From Anaeromyxobacter terrae (lineage in GTDB: Bacteria > Myxococcota > Myxococcia > Myxococcales > Anaeromyxobacteraceae): a stretch of 64,000 nucleotides of DNA. The DNA lies in assembly GCF_022690685.1 (NCBI RefSeq), contig NZ_JALCYY010000028.1, positions 1 through 64,000 of the forward strand, given 5' to 3'. Shown here one piece after another: positions 47,584-56,438 of the stretch. Under the pieces are notes generated by a model. The model worked only from the letters and a program-made list of their open reading frames with translations, made no database searches and was not told where the DNA came from. Position numbers and translations under genes: made by a program. Position 1 is the first letter of the stretch. Each line of letters begins with the position of its first letter.

Positions 47584-48489
47584 TCAGGCGCCGCTGCGCC
47601 TCCGCCACTCCGCGTGAAAACGCCGCAGCGCCTCGTCGATCGCGAGCGGCTTCGTCCGCAGCAGCGCCGCGGCCCGCTCGGTGCGCAGCCCTCCCCGGAG
47701 CGGTCGGGGCGCGAGCAGCTTCACGTCGGCGGTCTTCACCGGGATGATCTCCCCCGCAAGACCGAACTCGCTCGCCACGCGCCGTGCGAAGTCCACCCGG
47801 TCGAGGACCGTCGCGTCGCTCGTGTGCAGGACGCCGCGGTAGCTCGTCTCGAGTAGTAGCTCGAGGCACATCGCGGCGCCGTTCGCGGCGAGGGTCGTCG
47901 AGACGAGCTGATCCGAGAACGCGTGGACCTTCTCGCCGCGCGAGAGCTTCTCCACCACCTGCGTCGCGAAGGTGGCCTTCGCGCCCGGCCGCCCGCTGTA
48001 CACCACCGCGACGCGCGCCACGGCGCAGTCCGGCACGAGCACGAGCGCCGCCTCCTCGCCGCAGCGCTTCGTGCGCGCATAGACTCCGCGCGGGTTCGGC
48101 AGGTCGTCCTCCCCGTAGGGACCGGCGGCGCCGTCGAACACGTAGTCGGTCGAGACTGCGACGAGCCGCGCGCCCAGGGCGCGGCAGGCGCGGGCGACCT
48201 GCTCGGTCCCGCCGACGTTCACGCGCCAGGCGAGCTCCGGCTCGCGCTCGCACCCATCCACGTCGGTCGACGCGCCGGCGTGCAGCACCGCCTCCGCGCC
48301 GAGGTCGCGCAGCGCCCGCTCCACGGAGACGCCGTCGCCTAGGTCGGCCTCGGCCCAGCGGTAGGCGCCCGGCGCGAGGCGGCACGCGCCGCGGCCGATC
48401 GCGAGCACCTCGTGGCGGCCGCTCGCCGCGAGCTGGGCCACCGCCTCGCCGCCGAGGAGCCCGTTCGCCCCGGTGACCGCGACGCGCAC
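47584..48489 (-). CDS. rmlD: dTDP-4-dehydrorhamnose reductase
   Basis: A 301-residue extended SDR. VRVAVTGANGLLGGEAV binds the cofactor, STDYVFDGAAGPY is the RmlD signature, and GVYARTKRCGE holds the Tyr-x3-Lys pair. It reduces dTDP-4-keto-L-rhamnose to dTDP-L-rhamnose. GTG 48489 overlaps the rmlB stop by one base, so it is the last gene of a coupled rmlA-rmlC-rmlB-rmlD operon. It ends 19 bp from the convergent GDPD gene. Confidence 0.92.
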   Translation of the reverse strand: MRVAVTGANGLLGGEAVAQLAASGRHEVLAIGRGACRLAPGAYRWAEADLGDGVSVERALRDLGAEAVLHAGASTDVDGCEREPELAWRVNVGGTEQVARACRALGARLVAVSTDYVFDGAAGPYGEDDLPNPRGVYARTKRCGEEAALVLVPDCAVARVAVVYSGRPGAKATFATQVVEKLSRGEKVHAFSDQLVSTTLAANGAAMCLELLLETSYRGVLHTSDATVLDRVDFARRVASEFGLAGEIIPVKTADVKLLAPRPLRGGLRTERAAALLRTKPLAIDEALRRFHAEWRRRSGA

Positions 48490-49499
48490 TACCGGCCCCC
48501 GTACTGCTTCTCGTAGTACTTGAGGTACTCGCCCGAGATGATCCGCTCCCACCACTGGCGGCGCTCCACGTACCAGCGCACGGTCGCGGCGAGCGCGTCC
48601 TCGAAGCCGTGACGCGGCGCCCAGCCGAGCTGCGTGCGGGCCTTGGTCGAGTCGATGGCGTAGCGCCGGTCGTGGCCCGGCCGATCGGTCACGTACTTGA
48701 TGAGCGACTCGGGCTTCCCCACGAGCCGGAGCACCTGCTTCACGATGTCGATGTTGTGCCGCTCGCTCGAGGCGCCGAAGTTGTAGACCTGCCCGTCCTC
48801 GCCCTTCTCCAGCGCGGCGAGGAGCCCGCGGCCGTGGTCCTCGACGTGGATCCAGTCGCGCACGTTCATGCCGTCGCCGTAGACCGGCAGGGGCAGGTCG
48901 CGGAGCGCGTTCGCGATCATGAGCGGGATGAGCTTCTCGGGGAACTGATACGGGCCGTAGTTGTTCGAGCAGCGCGTGACCACCACCGGCAGCTTGAACG
49001 TGTGCGCGTAGGCGAGGGCGAGCAGATCGCTCGAGGCCTTGGAGGCGGAGTACGGCGACGAGGGATCGAGCGGCGTCTGCTCCGTGAAGAGGCCGGTCGG
49101 GCCGAGGGAGCCGTAGACCTCGTCGGTGGAGACGTGGACGAAGCGCCTCACGCCGAACTCGCGCGCGGCCTCGAGGAGCACCTGCGTGCCGCGCACGTTC
49201 GTCTCGATGAAGATCGACGGCGAGAGGATCGAGCGGTCGACGTGGCTCTCGGCCGCGAGGTGCAGCACCGCGTGGATCTTCTCGGTCCGGAAGACGTCGG
49301 CGATGAGCTCGCCGTTGCAGATGTCGCCGCGCACGAAGCGGTAGCGCGGGTTGCCCTCGAGATCGGCGAGGTTCTCGGCGTTCCCGGCGTAGGTGAGCTT
49401 GTCGAGGTTGACGATGCGCCACTCGGGCCGCTCGGCGAGGAGGAGGCGCACCAGGTTCGAGCCGATGAAGCCCGAGCCGCCGGTGACGAGGACGTTCAT
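48489..49499 (-). CDS. rmlB: dTDP-glucose 4,6-dehydratase
   Basis: A 336-residue enzyme with MNVLVTGGSGFIGSN, LDKLTYAGN, HLAAESHVDRSI, VSTDEVYGSL (catalytic Thr-Asp-Glu) and SPYSASKASSD (Tyr-x3-Lys), all RmlB-specific. It makes dTDP-4-keto-6-deoxyglucose. The ATG at 49499 aligns with the family start; upstream in-frame codons run through a palindromic repeat (49521-49551). It is the third gene of the rml operon. Confidence 0.95.
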   Translation of the reverse strand: MNVLVTGGSGFIGSNLVRLLLAERPEWRIVNLDKLTYAGNAENLADLEGNPRYRFVRGDICNGELIADVFRTEKIHAVLHLAAESHVDRSILSPSIFIETNVRGTQVLLEAAREFGVRRFVHVSTDEVYGSLGPTGLFTEQTPLDPSSPYSASKASSDLLALAYAHTFKLPVVVTRCSNNYGPYQFPEKLIPLMIANALRDLPLPVYGDGMNVRDWIHVEDHGRGLLAALEKGEDGQVYNFGASSERHNIDIVKQVLRLVGKPESLIKYVTDRPGHDRRYAIDSTKARTQLGWAPRHGFEDALAATVRWYVERRQWWERIISGEYLKYYEKQYGGR

Positions 49500-49520
49500 T
49501 CGATGCTCCAGGGAGAGCCG

Positions 49521-49551
49521 CGCTCGCGCTTCGACAGGCTCAGCGCGAGCG
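49521..49551. repeat. Palindromic interspersed repeat, copy 6
   Basis: A 10-bp stem CGCTCGCGCT (49521-49530) with AGCGCGAGCG (49542-49551) around the loop TCGACAGGCTC. The inner triplet is CGC/GCG, a third compensated variant. It lies in the 103-bp rmlC-rmlB gap, inside the rml transcript. Confidence 0.85.
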
Positions 49552-49602
49552 GTCGGGAGGTTGCCTCGGCGGTCGGGCACATGGCGCGCGCGGTCCGAGC
49601 AG

Positions 49603-50151
49603 TCAGTCGAACAGGGGGGCCTCGGTGAGCCGCAGCCCGGCCGCGTCCTTCGCGGAGACGACCGGTGCGGCGCCGCCGGTCTGCCAGTCGATGGCGAGGT
49701 CCGGATCGTTCCAGCGAATGCAGCGCTCGTGCTCCGGGTGCCAGTAGTCGGTGGTCTTGTAGAGGAACTCCGCCTCGTCGGAGCGGACGAGGAACCCGTG
49801 GGCGAAGCCCTCCGGGATCCAGAGCTGCCGCTTGTTCTCGGCGGACAGCAGCTCGCCCACCCATCGGCCGCAGGTCGGCGAGCCGCGGCGGAGGTCCACC
49901 GCCACGTCGAGCACCTCACCGCGCACCACGCGCACGAGCTTTCCCTGCGGGCGCGGGAGCTGGTAGTGGAGGCCGCGCAGGACGTCGCGCGCCGAGAGGC
50001 TGTGGTTGTCCTGCACGAAGTCGACGGGCCGCCCCACCGCGGCCTCGAACGCCTTGCGGTTGAAGCTCTCGAAGAAGAAGCCCCGCGCGTCCCCGAACAC
50101 CCTCGGCTCGAGGACGAGCACGTCAGGGATGCGTGTCTGCCGGACGTGCAT
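49603..50151 (-). CDS. rmlC: dTDP-4-dehydrorhamnose 3,5-epimerase
   Basis: A 182-residue cupin epimerase. Visible motifs are FFFESFNRKAFEA, FVQDNHSLSARDVLRGLHYQ (active-site His), GEVLDVAVDLRRGSPT and WIPEGFAHGF. It converts dTDP-4-keto-6-deoxyglucose to dTDP-4-keto-L-rhamnose. The ATG at 50151 overlaps the rmlA stop by one base. Confidence 0.94.
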   Translation of the reverse strand: MHVRQTRIPDVLVLEPRVFGDARGFFFESFNRKAFEAAVGRPVDFVQDNHSLSARDVLRGLHYQLPRPQGKLVRVVRGEVLDVAVDLRRGSPTCGRWVGELLSAENKRQLWIPEGFAHGFLVRSDEAEFLYKTTDYWHPEHERCIRWNDPDLAIDWQTGGAAPVVSAKDAAGLRLTEAPLFD

Positions 50152-51038
50152 CAGAAGACCCGCGTCCCGACCAGCGCGCGGACGTACTGGCCGTAGCTCG
50201 ACTTGCCGAGGGCGGCGGCGCAGCGCTCGAGCTTCGCGTCGTCGATCCAGCCCTGGCGCCAGGCCACCTCCTCCGGACAGGCCACCTTGAGCCCCTGCCG
50301 CTTCTCGATGGTGGCGATGAACTGCCCCGCCTCGAGGAGCGAGTCGTGCGTGCCCGTGTCGAGCCAGGCGTAGCCGCGTCCCATGATCTCGACCGCGAGC
50401 TTCCCCTCCTCGAGGTAGAGCCGATTGAGGTCGGTGATCTCGAGCTCCCCGCGGGCTGAGGGGCGCACGGCCCGCGCCTTCTCGACGACCTCCTCGTCGT
50501 AGAAGTAGAGACCGGTGACCGCGTAGCGCGACTTCGGCCGCGCCGGCTTCTCCTCGATGCTCACGGCCCGCCGCTTCTCGTCGAACTCGACGACGCCGTA
50601 GCGCTCCGGATCGTTCACCGCGTAGGCGAAGACGGTCGCGCCCTCCTGCCTCTCGTCGGCGGCCCGCAGCACCTGCTGCAGCTCGTGGCCGTAGAAGATG
50701 TTGTCCCCGAGCACGAGCGCGGACGGTCCGTTCCGTACGAACTCGGCGCCGAGGATGAAGGCCTGGGCGAGGCCGTCCGGGCTCGGCTGCACCTTGTACT
50801 CGAGGTGCATGCCCCAGGCGCTGCCGTCGCCGAGGAGGTCCGCGAAGCGCGGCGTGTCCTGCGGCGTGGAGATGACGAGCACGTCCCGGATCCCGGCGAG
50901 CATCAGCGCCGTGAGCGGGTAGTAGATCATCGGCTTGTCGTAGACCGGCAAGAGCTGCTTCGAGACCGACAACGTGGCGGGGTAGAGCCGGGTTCCGGCA
51001 CCGCCAGCGAGGATGATGCCCTTGCGCCTGGTCGTCAT
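50151..51038 (-). CDS. rmlA: Glucose-1-phosphate thymidylyltransferase
   Basis: A 295-residue nucleotidyltransferase with [39 protein letters not shown]-type [11 protein letters not shown] and [20 protein letters not shown], diagnostic of RmlA. It makes dTDP-glucose from glucose-1-phosphate and dTTP, the entry step to dTDP-rhamnose, and is normally feedback-inhibited by the product. The ATG at 51038 is preferred over one at 51119 because homology begins there. It is the first gene of the leftward rml operon; the 255 bp upstream should hold its promoter. Confidence 0.95.
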   Translation of the reverse strand: MTTRRKGIILAGGAGTRLYPATLSVSKQLLPVYDKPMIYYPLTALMLAGIRDVLVISTPQDTPRFADLLGDGSAWGMHLEYKVQPSPDGLAQAFILGAEFVRNGPSALVLGDNIFYGHELQQVLRAADERQEGATVFAYAVNDPERYGVVEFDEKRRAVSIEEKPARPKSRYAVTGLYFYDEEVVEKARAVRPSARGELEITDLNRLYLEEGKLAVEIMGRGYAWLDTGTHDSLLEAGQFIATIEKRQGLKVACPEEVAWRQGWIDDAKLERCAAALGKSSYGQYVRALVGTRVF

Positions 51039-51293
51039 GGGATCCGTCGTGCCTTCGAGCCGATGGAACAGCGCCGCGCCACCGCGCGCGGTGGAAACCG
51101 CCGGAGCCCCCGCCTCCACGCGCCGCAGCGTCGAAGCGCTCGAGTGCCCGGCCGCCGACGAGACTGCGAGCCCGAGAACTTCTACGACGCCGCACGCGAC
51201 GGGTGCAAGCGCGGGCAGGTCTCGCGCGAGCCGGCCTGGCGCTGCCTCGCGCGCCCGCGCTGCGCGGCGACGGCCGCCGCCGCGGCCGCGGCG

Positions 51294-52238
51294 TCAACGC
51301 GCAGCCTCATCGCTCGGCACCCACACCCGCACCCAGTCGATGTCCATCCGCGTGGTGCTCGTGTCGCGGGACCCATAGCCACCCGCGGGCACGTCGCCCG
51401 CCCAGCTGTGATCCAGCACCTCACAGGTGAGGTAGATGTTCTGGGAGACGTTCGAGACCGCTGCGCTCGTCTGGAACACCGGCTTCTCGTCGATGTAGAA
51501 GGAGTAGCCGTCGCGGGTCCAGAGCAGTGAGTACGTGTGCCACTCGCCCTTGAGCGGCGAGCCGTCGGGATCCGCGACGGTGCGGTTGACCTTCTTCCAC
51601 TCCTTGCCGAACCCGTCCCAGTTGATGCCGACCTGGACGTAGTTGGGCATCATCCACCCGCTGCCGTCGATCTCGCGGTGCTCGTAGATGTCCACCTCCA
51701 CGCCGGCGTTGCCAGGGTCGCCAATGGGGTTGCCGTAGTTGTCGGGCCACAGGAAGAACGAGCACCACTGACCGTAGCTGTCTCCGAACCGGGCGCGCGC
51801 CTCGTAGTAGCCGTAGCGCGCCTTGAACTTGTCGCCCGTGGTGATGTGGCCGGCGTGGTGGACGCCGTTCTCGTCGGTGAAGGTGACGAACGTGAGGACA
51901 CCTCCGCCCAGCACGAGCGCCTCCGGACCCCTCACCCCGCCCTTCCAGTCCCCGCTGTTCACGACCCACTTGCTGTCGTCCATCGCCGTCCCGGCGAACT
52001 CGTCGCGCCAGGCGAGCGTGTAGCCGGGGAACGGAGGATCCGGCACCGGCTCCCCCGGAGCCGACGGGTCCTGCGGCGGGGCAGCGGGATCCTGCGGGCG
52101 CGGCAGCGGCGCGTCCGGTGGCGGCGCCCCTGGGACGGGACCCACGGTCCTCGCCGGCGGCCCCTGGGGCTCGAGGAGGCCGCACGCGGAGAGCGCGAGC
52201 GCCGCGGCGGCGAGCATCCCGATCTCGTGGCGCATCAT
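51294..52238 (-). CDS. Lipoprotein glycoside hydrolase family 16 (endo-beta-glucanase-like)
   Basis: A 314-residue secreted enzyme. A lipoprotein signal ends in LSAC (Cys about 19), then a Pro-rich linker (about 24-72), then a GH16 jelly roll: YTLAWRDEFAG at the start, GVEVDIYEHREIDGSG with the catalytic Glu-x-Asp-x-x-Glu, and DWVRVW at the end. GH16 members cut beta-1,3/1,4-glucans, galactans or related glycans; substrate is open. Two adjacent ATGs (52238, 52235) could both start. It follows the rml operon region and probably trims or remodels the locus polysaccharide in the periplasm or at the surface. Confidence 0.88.
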   Translation of the reverse strand: MMRHEIGMLAAAALALSACGLLEPQGPPARTVGPVPGAPPPDAPLPRPQDPAAPPQDPSAPGEPVPDPPFPGYTLAWRDEFAGTAMDDSKWVVNSGDWKGGVRGPEALVLGGGVLTFVTFTDENGVHHAGHITTGDKFKARYGYYEARARFGDSYGQWCSFFLWPDNYGNPIGDPGNAGVEVDIYEHREIDGSGWMMPNYVQVGINWDGFGKEWKKVNRTVADPDGSPLKGEWHTYSLLWTRDGYSFYIDEKPVFQTSAAVSNVSQNIYLTCEVLDHSWAGDVPAGGYGSRDTSTTRMDIDWVRVWVPSDEAAR

Positions 52239-52255
52239 CCCTCGCCTCCCTCGCC

Positions 52256-53029
52256 CTAGTACGACCAGTTGACGCCCGCCGCGACGACGCCGTTGCCTCT
52301 TCTCTCCTCGGTGTCCCAGGTGCGGAGACGATCGAGCTGCATGTCGTCGCGATACGTGAGGTAGAGCCCCCCCGGCCGCCAGTCCCACCGGCCGAGCGCG
52401 AACGACACTCGCCACTCCGGCGGAGTCGTCGAGCCCTCCAGCGCCCCCGGCGTCCAGCCGAGCCCACCGGTGGCGAACCAGGTGCGCCCCACCAGCAAGG
52501 TGGTGCGGGCGCCCAGGTACGGGCCGCCCGAGAACGGCAGCGTGGCGAACGCGCTGGGGGCGAGGCAGAACACCCACCCGCACAGGGCCGGGAGCTTGTA
52601 GCCGAGGCTCGCCTCCGCGTGCTTCAGCGTGAACGACGCGTCCGGACGAACGGGCCCCCAGTCGTGCACGTGCAGGAAGAAGGAGTTGTCGCGCCAGTCC
52701 TCGAACCCGAGCCCCCACAGGAAGCGAACCTCACCCTCCCGCGAGCGCGGCGTGACCTCCGCTCCGAGGCGCACGAACGACTTCCACCAGGGCGCGGCGG
52801 TCACGATCCCGCCGGTGGTCTGCCGGTCGGTGCCGCGGTAGCCGATGAACGCGGTTCCGCTGAGGTGCTGGCCCGGGAGCACCGGCGGGAGCACCTGCAC
52901 CGGGCCGCTCGTCGTCTCGGGTACCACCCTCAGGGCGGGCTCGACGAAGGCGTCCGCGTCTCCACGCGCCGCGAGCGGTGCCGCCCAACAGGCGACCGTG
53001 AGCGCGACGGTGGCGCGGCGCGACCTCAT
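52256..53029 (-). CDS. Exported outer-membrane-like protein, unknown family
   Basis: A 257-residue protein with a signal peptide (about 1-22). The mature part is rich in alternating aromatic/polar strands (for example SFFLHVHDWGP, YLGARTTLLVGRTWFATGG, GLYLTYRDDMQLDRL) and ends in Tyr after NWS, a pattern seen in outer-membrane beta-barrels. I do not recognise the family. It lies 17 bp upstream of the GH16 gene and is probably cotranscribed, so a role in surface glycan handling is plausible but inferred. Confidence 0.68.
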   Translation of the reverse strand: MRSRRATVALTVACWAAPLAARGDADAFVEPALRVVPETTSGPVQVLPPVLPGQHLSGTAFIGYRGTDRQTTGGIVTAAPWWKSFVRLGAEVTPRSREGEVRFLWGLGFEDWRDNSFFLHVHDWGPVRPDASFTLKHAEASLGYKLPALCGWVFCLAPSAFATLPFSGGPYLGARTTLLVGRTWFATGGLGWTPGALEGSTTPPEWRVSFALGRWDWRPGGLYLTYRDDMQLDRLRTWDTEERRGNGVVAAGVNWSY

Positions 53030-53225
53030 CCACCGAAGCTAGCGGCGCCCCGGCGGGCGGCAATCGGCCGGCACGCGGCACGCCGGGGTGCTCCGTTCTT
53101 CGCCACGAGTGGAGAGGCGCACGCTCGTTCGCCCGCCGGGGTGGCTCGAGGCGCCTCGCGGGGACTCCGAGGGCGGCCTTGCCCTCGGCGCTCGGACGCT
53201 CGACGTTGGAGCGCTGGGACCTCGC

Positions 53226-53894
53226 TTGCGCACTTTACCTTTCGTGTTGCTCCTCGCGGCGCAGGCCGCGGCCGGGCAGGAGCCCCCCGGCTCGCGGGGG
53301 GTGAGGCCCACGCCGGAGGTCGAGGTCGCGCCGGCGAGCAGCGCGCCCGAGCGGGCCCGCGCGAGCGACAACGGCCTCGTGCTCGAGCTGCACAGCGACT
53401 TCGGGTTCGAGCGGCTCGTGCCGATCGAGTACACGGACGCGAGCCGCACCACCCTGCACCTCAACGACGGCTTCGCCATCGCGCTCGGCTGGAGCTTCCT
53501 GCCGCTCTCCGAGGGCCGCCTCGGGACCCGCGTCGCCGTCGGGTTCAAGCTCGACATGCTGCGGGCGTCGAACGGGGACGCGCTCTTCACCGGCGTCCCC
53601 GTCGACGTGATGGAGTTCGCGTACGTGGGCCCGCTCCGGCTCGGGGCCGGCGCGTCGGTGCTGCTGTGGGGGCGGACGAGCGGCAGCGGGTTCCTCGAGG
53701 AGGCACGGCTCCGGTTCGATCCCTCGCCGGGGGTGGTGCTCGACGCGGAGTGGATCGTGGCGCCCCGGACCCGGACCGGCCTCGGCGTCCGGGCGAGCTG
53801 GTACCGATTCTCCTGGAACGGAGTGGCGCGCGGCGGGCCCTCGATCGGCCTCGTCATCCGCGCGGATCTCCCGGTCGGACGGCGAGTGCGATAA
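53226..53894 (+). CDS. Exported beta-rich protein, unknown family
   Basis: About 222 residues. A hydrophobic signal (LPFVLLLAAQAAAGQ) starts close to TTG 53226, and no ATG is nearby; upstream in-frame codons to 53088 look non-conserved, so the start is uncertain. After a Pro/Ala-rich linker the mature protein shows alternating strands (LVLELHSDFGFERL, GRLGTRVAVGFKLDML, RTGLGVRASWYRFSW), consistent with a small outer-membrane barrel. Third-position GC bias supports coding. It diverges from the preceding outer-membrane-like gene and lies 14 bp before the GT25 gene. Confidence 0.6.
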   Translation: MRTLPFVLLLAAQAAAGQEPPGSRGVRPTPEVEVAPASSAPERARASDNGLVLELHSDFGFERLVPIEYTDASRTTLHLNDGFAIALGWSFLPLSEGRLGTRVAVGFKLDMLRASNGDALFTGVPVDVMEFAYVGPLRLGAGASVLLWGRTSGSGFLEEARLRFDPSPGVVLDAEWIVAPRTRTGLGVRASWYRFSWNGVARGGPSIGLVIRADLPVGRRVR

Positions 53895-53908
53895 CATCGC
53901 GCGGCCCC

Positions 53909-54691
53909 ATGGATCCCGCGCTCGACCGCTCTTACCGAGCCCTGAACGGCTACTTCGATCGCATCTTCGTCCTCACCCTGCGGCGATCGACGGAGCGCCA
54001 TGCGACGATCGAGCGCTCGCTCGCCGGCCTCCGGTACGAGCTCGTCTACGGCCAGGACAAGGCCGACCTCGATCTCGCCGACCTGGAGGCGCGCGGCGTC
54101 TACGACGACCGGGCGGCGCGCCGCGCCCACCGGTACGGCCGCGGAGTCACGCTCGGTCACATCGCCTGCGTCCTCTCCCATGCGCGGATCTGGAGGCGGA
54201 TGCTCGACGAGGGGCTCGAGCGCGTGCTCGTCTTCGAGGACGACGCCGAGCCCATCCCCGAGGCCATCGCCCTCGCGCCCGCCGTGCTGGAGCAGCTCCC
54301 CCCGACGTTCGAGTTCGTGTACCTCGGCTACAAGGGGCGCGAGACCGTCACGCCGCGCCGGCGTCTCGACCAGGCCGCCTACGTCGCGCTCGGCGCGCTG
54401 CGGCTGATCCGCTGGAGCGCTCGCGAGGCGCTGAACCTCTTGCCGCGCCCCTACTCGGAGAACCTCCGACGGGCGGGGCGTCACGATCACACCCACGCGT
54501 ACGCCCTGACGCGCTCCGCGGCCCGCAAGCTCCTCGCCTCGCAGCAACCGGTCGTCCTCAACGTGGACACGGGCATCGGCCGGCTCATCCTGCGCGGGGC
54601 GCTCGAGGCCTACGTGACGGAGCCGAAGCTGTTCCGACAGCGCGGCGACAGCTCGTACATCCTCGAGGGGCCGTCGGCGGTGCGGCGGTAG
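53909..54691 (+). CDS. Family 25 glycosyltransferase (LPS-type)
   Basis: A 260-residue GT25 enzyme. It shows YFDRIFVLTLRRSTERHATIE, GVTLGHIACVLSHARIWRRM, VLVFEDDAEPIP (the metal-binding Glu-x-Asp) and HAYALTRSAARKLL. GT25 enzymes often add galactose to LPS or other glycans. No signal peptide or helix. The ATG at 53909 gives the normal family start. Neighbours are a small exported protein upstream and wzi-like downstream (52 bp), so a surface glycan acceptor is likely. Confidence 0.88.
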   Translation: MDPALDRSYRALNGYFDRIFVLTLRRSTERHATIERSLAGLRYELVYGQDKADLDLADLEARGVYDDRAARRAHRYGRGVTLGHIACVLSHARIWRRMLDEGLERVLVFEDDAEPIPEAIALAPAVLEQLPPTFEFVYLGYKGRETVTPRRRLDQAAYVALGALRLIRWSAREALNLLPRPYSENLRRAGRHDHTHAYALTRSAARKLLASQQPVVLNVDTGIGRLILRGALEAYVTEPKLFRQRGDSSYILEGPSAVRR

Positions 54692-54743
54692 GGAAAGGGT
54701 TCTCCCTTCGCGCGATCCGTTCGCGTAGAGTCGCGCGAACTCC

Positions 54744-56366
54744 ATGCGTTCGCGCCCGCTCGCCCTCGCCCTCGCCCTCGCGCTCCCCTGTGCCACTCGC
54801 GCGGCCGACGACACGCGCTGCTCGCCCGGCGCGAGCTTCGCGGTGGACGGCTTCCGGGACCCCGTCGACGACCTCGCCCGCGTCGGCGAGCTGGTCGGCG
54901 CGGTCGCCCCCGAGCCGCGGCTCATCCGCCGCGGCGGTTTCCACCTGGAGCAGGCCTGCGAAGGAGACGTCGCGCTCCCGTGGGCGCTCCCCGCCGCGCC
55001 CGCGGACGGCGAGCACTTCCTCACGGCGCGGCCGTTCCGCCTCGAGGGAACGTTCAACTCCCACTTCCCCGAGGGCGCGAACGACGGTCTCCTCTGGGCG
55101 GGCCGCGGCGTCTCCTCGTTCGCGACGGTGGGCCTGGCCGGGCGCTACGGACCGCTCTCGTTCGCGCTCGCGCCCGAGGTCGCGGTCTCGCAGAACCGGG
55201 CCTTCACGCTCGTCCCGAACGGCCAGACCGGCGATCTCCGCTTCATGAATGGCTGGTACGGCGATTCGCTCGACTATCCCCAGCGCTTCGGGTCTGGGAC
55301 CGCGACCTTCTGGGCGCCCGGCCAGAGCTATCTCCGCCTGGACCTCTGGAACGTCGCCGCCGGGATCTCGAGCGAGAACCTGTGGTTCGGGCCGGGCATC
55401 CGAAACGCCATCGCGATGTCCAGCGCCGCCGCCGGCTTCCCCCACGCCTTTCTCGGGACCTCGCGCCCGGCCGACATCTGGATCGGCACGGTGGAGGCGA
55501 AGGTGATCTGGGGGCGGCTCGATCGCACGAAGTACCTGCCCGCGCCGACCCACCCGCTCCTCACCGCGCTCGTCGTGGACTACACCCCCCGCTGGCTCCC
55601 GCGCCTGTCGCTCGGCCTCGCGCGCGTGCAGCTGCAGGTGTGGGACGACCTGGGGGTCCGCGACTGGTTCCCGTTCCTCCAGAGCTTCGAGAAGAAGAAC
55701 CTGAAGTCGTGGTACGGCGGCCCGCAGGGCGACAACCCGCGCGACAACCAGCTCGCCTCGGTCTTCGGGCGGTGGGCGTTCCCCGAGAGCGGCCTCGAGA
55801 TCTACTTCGAGTGGGCGCGCGAGGATCACGAGAACTCGTGGGAGGGCTTCATCCGCGAGCCGGACCACTCGCAGGCGTACCTGCTCGGCCTCCAGAAGGT
55901 CGCCCGCCTCGGGGAGCGCTGGGTGCGCTTCCACGCCGAGTACATCGACCTGCAGGAGTTCCGTCCCCTGAGCAGCTCGCGGGGCCAGCCCGTTTACTAC
56001 ATCCACGGGAACGACCTCTCCTACACCTACCAGGGCCAGCTGCTCGGCGCGTGGATCGGGCCGGGCGCCGACGCACAGCTCGTCTCCCTCGACGTGTTCA
56101 ACAAGCGCGGCCGGATCGGCGGCTACCTGGAGCGGGTGCGCCGGAACGAGGCGGTGTTCTGGCTCGTGATCGATCCGAACAATCCCAAGGAGCTCTCTCA
56201 CGACACGGAGGTCACCGCGGCGGTGCGCCAGGTCCTCTTCGCGGGGCCGGTGGACGTGTCCTGGGAAGCCGCGGCCTCGTGGCGCTGGGACCGCGACTTC
56301 CTCCGCAACGAGCCGAACTTCCGGCTCGGCGTGCAGGTGGCGGTGCCTTTCTCCCGCCCCCGCTGA
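54744..56366 (+). CDS. wzi: Capsule assembly protein, Wzi family
   Basis: A 540-residue outer-membrane protein. The signal peptide (about 1-20) ends TRA. The Caps_assemb_Wzi pattern includes GTFNSHFPEGANDGLLWAG, the conserved ISSENLWFGPGIRN, and ASVFGRWAFPESGLEIYFEWAREDH near the C-terminal half; many amphipathic strands fit the 18-strand barrel, and it ends in aromatic/basic residues. Wzi anchors or organises exported polysaccharide at the outer surface. Its presence supports capsule-like retention of at least one polymer made here. Confidence 0.88.
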   Translation: MRSRPLALALALALPCATRAADDTRCSPGASFAVDGFRDPVDDLARVGELVGAVAPEPRLIRRGGFHLEQACEGDVALPWALPAAPADGEHFLTARPFRLEGTFNSHFPEGANDGLLWAGRGVSSFATVGLAGRYGPLSFALAPEVAVSQNRAFTLVPNGQTGDLRFMNGWYGDSLDYPQRFGSGTATFWAPGQSYLRLDLWNVAAGISSENLWFGPGIRNAIAMSSAAAGFPHAFLGTSRPADIWIGTVEAKVIWGRLDRTKYLPAPTHPLLTALVVDYTPRWLPRLSLGLARVQLQVWDDLGVRDWFPFLQSFEKKNLKSWYGGPQGDNPRDNQLASVFGRWAFPESGLEIYFEWAREDHENSWEGFIREPDHSQAYLLGLQKVARLGERWVRFHAEYIDLQEFRPLSSSRGQPVYYIHGNDLSYTYQGQLLGAWIGPGADAQLVSLDVFNKRGRIGGYLERVRRNEAVFWLVIDPNNPKELSHDTEVTAAVRQVLFAGPVDVSWEAAASWRWDRDFLRNEPNFRLGVQVAVPFSRPR

Positions 56367-56438
56367 CCTGCCGAGGCAGCGCCGAACGCCCGCCCGCTCG
56401 TTCCGGGGGCAGCCGGGGTCTGATAGAACCGGGCGGTC

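Noticed and set aside
48489-49919. Extended rmlB frame starting at 49919
   Set aside because: The first 140 codons are antiparallel-frame shadow of rmlC plus a repeat; true homology starts at 49499.
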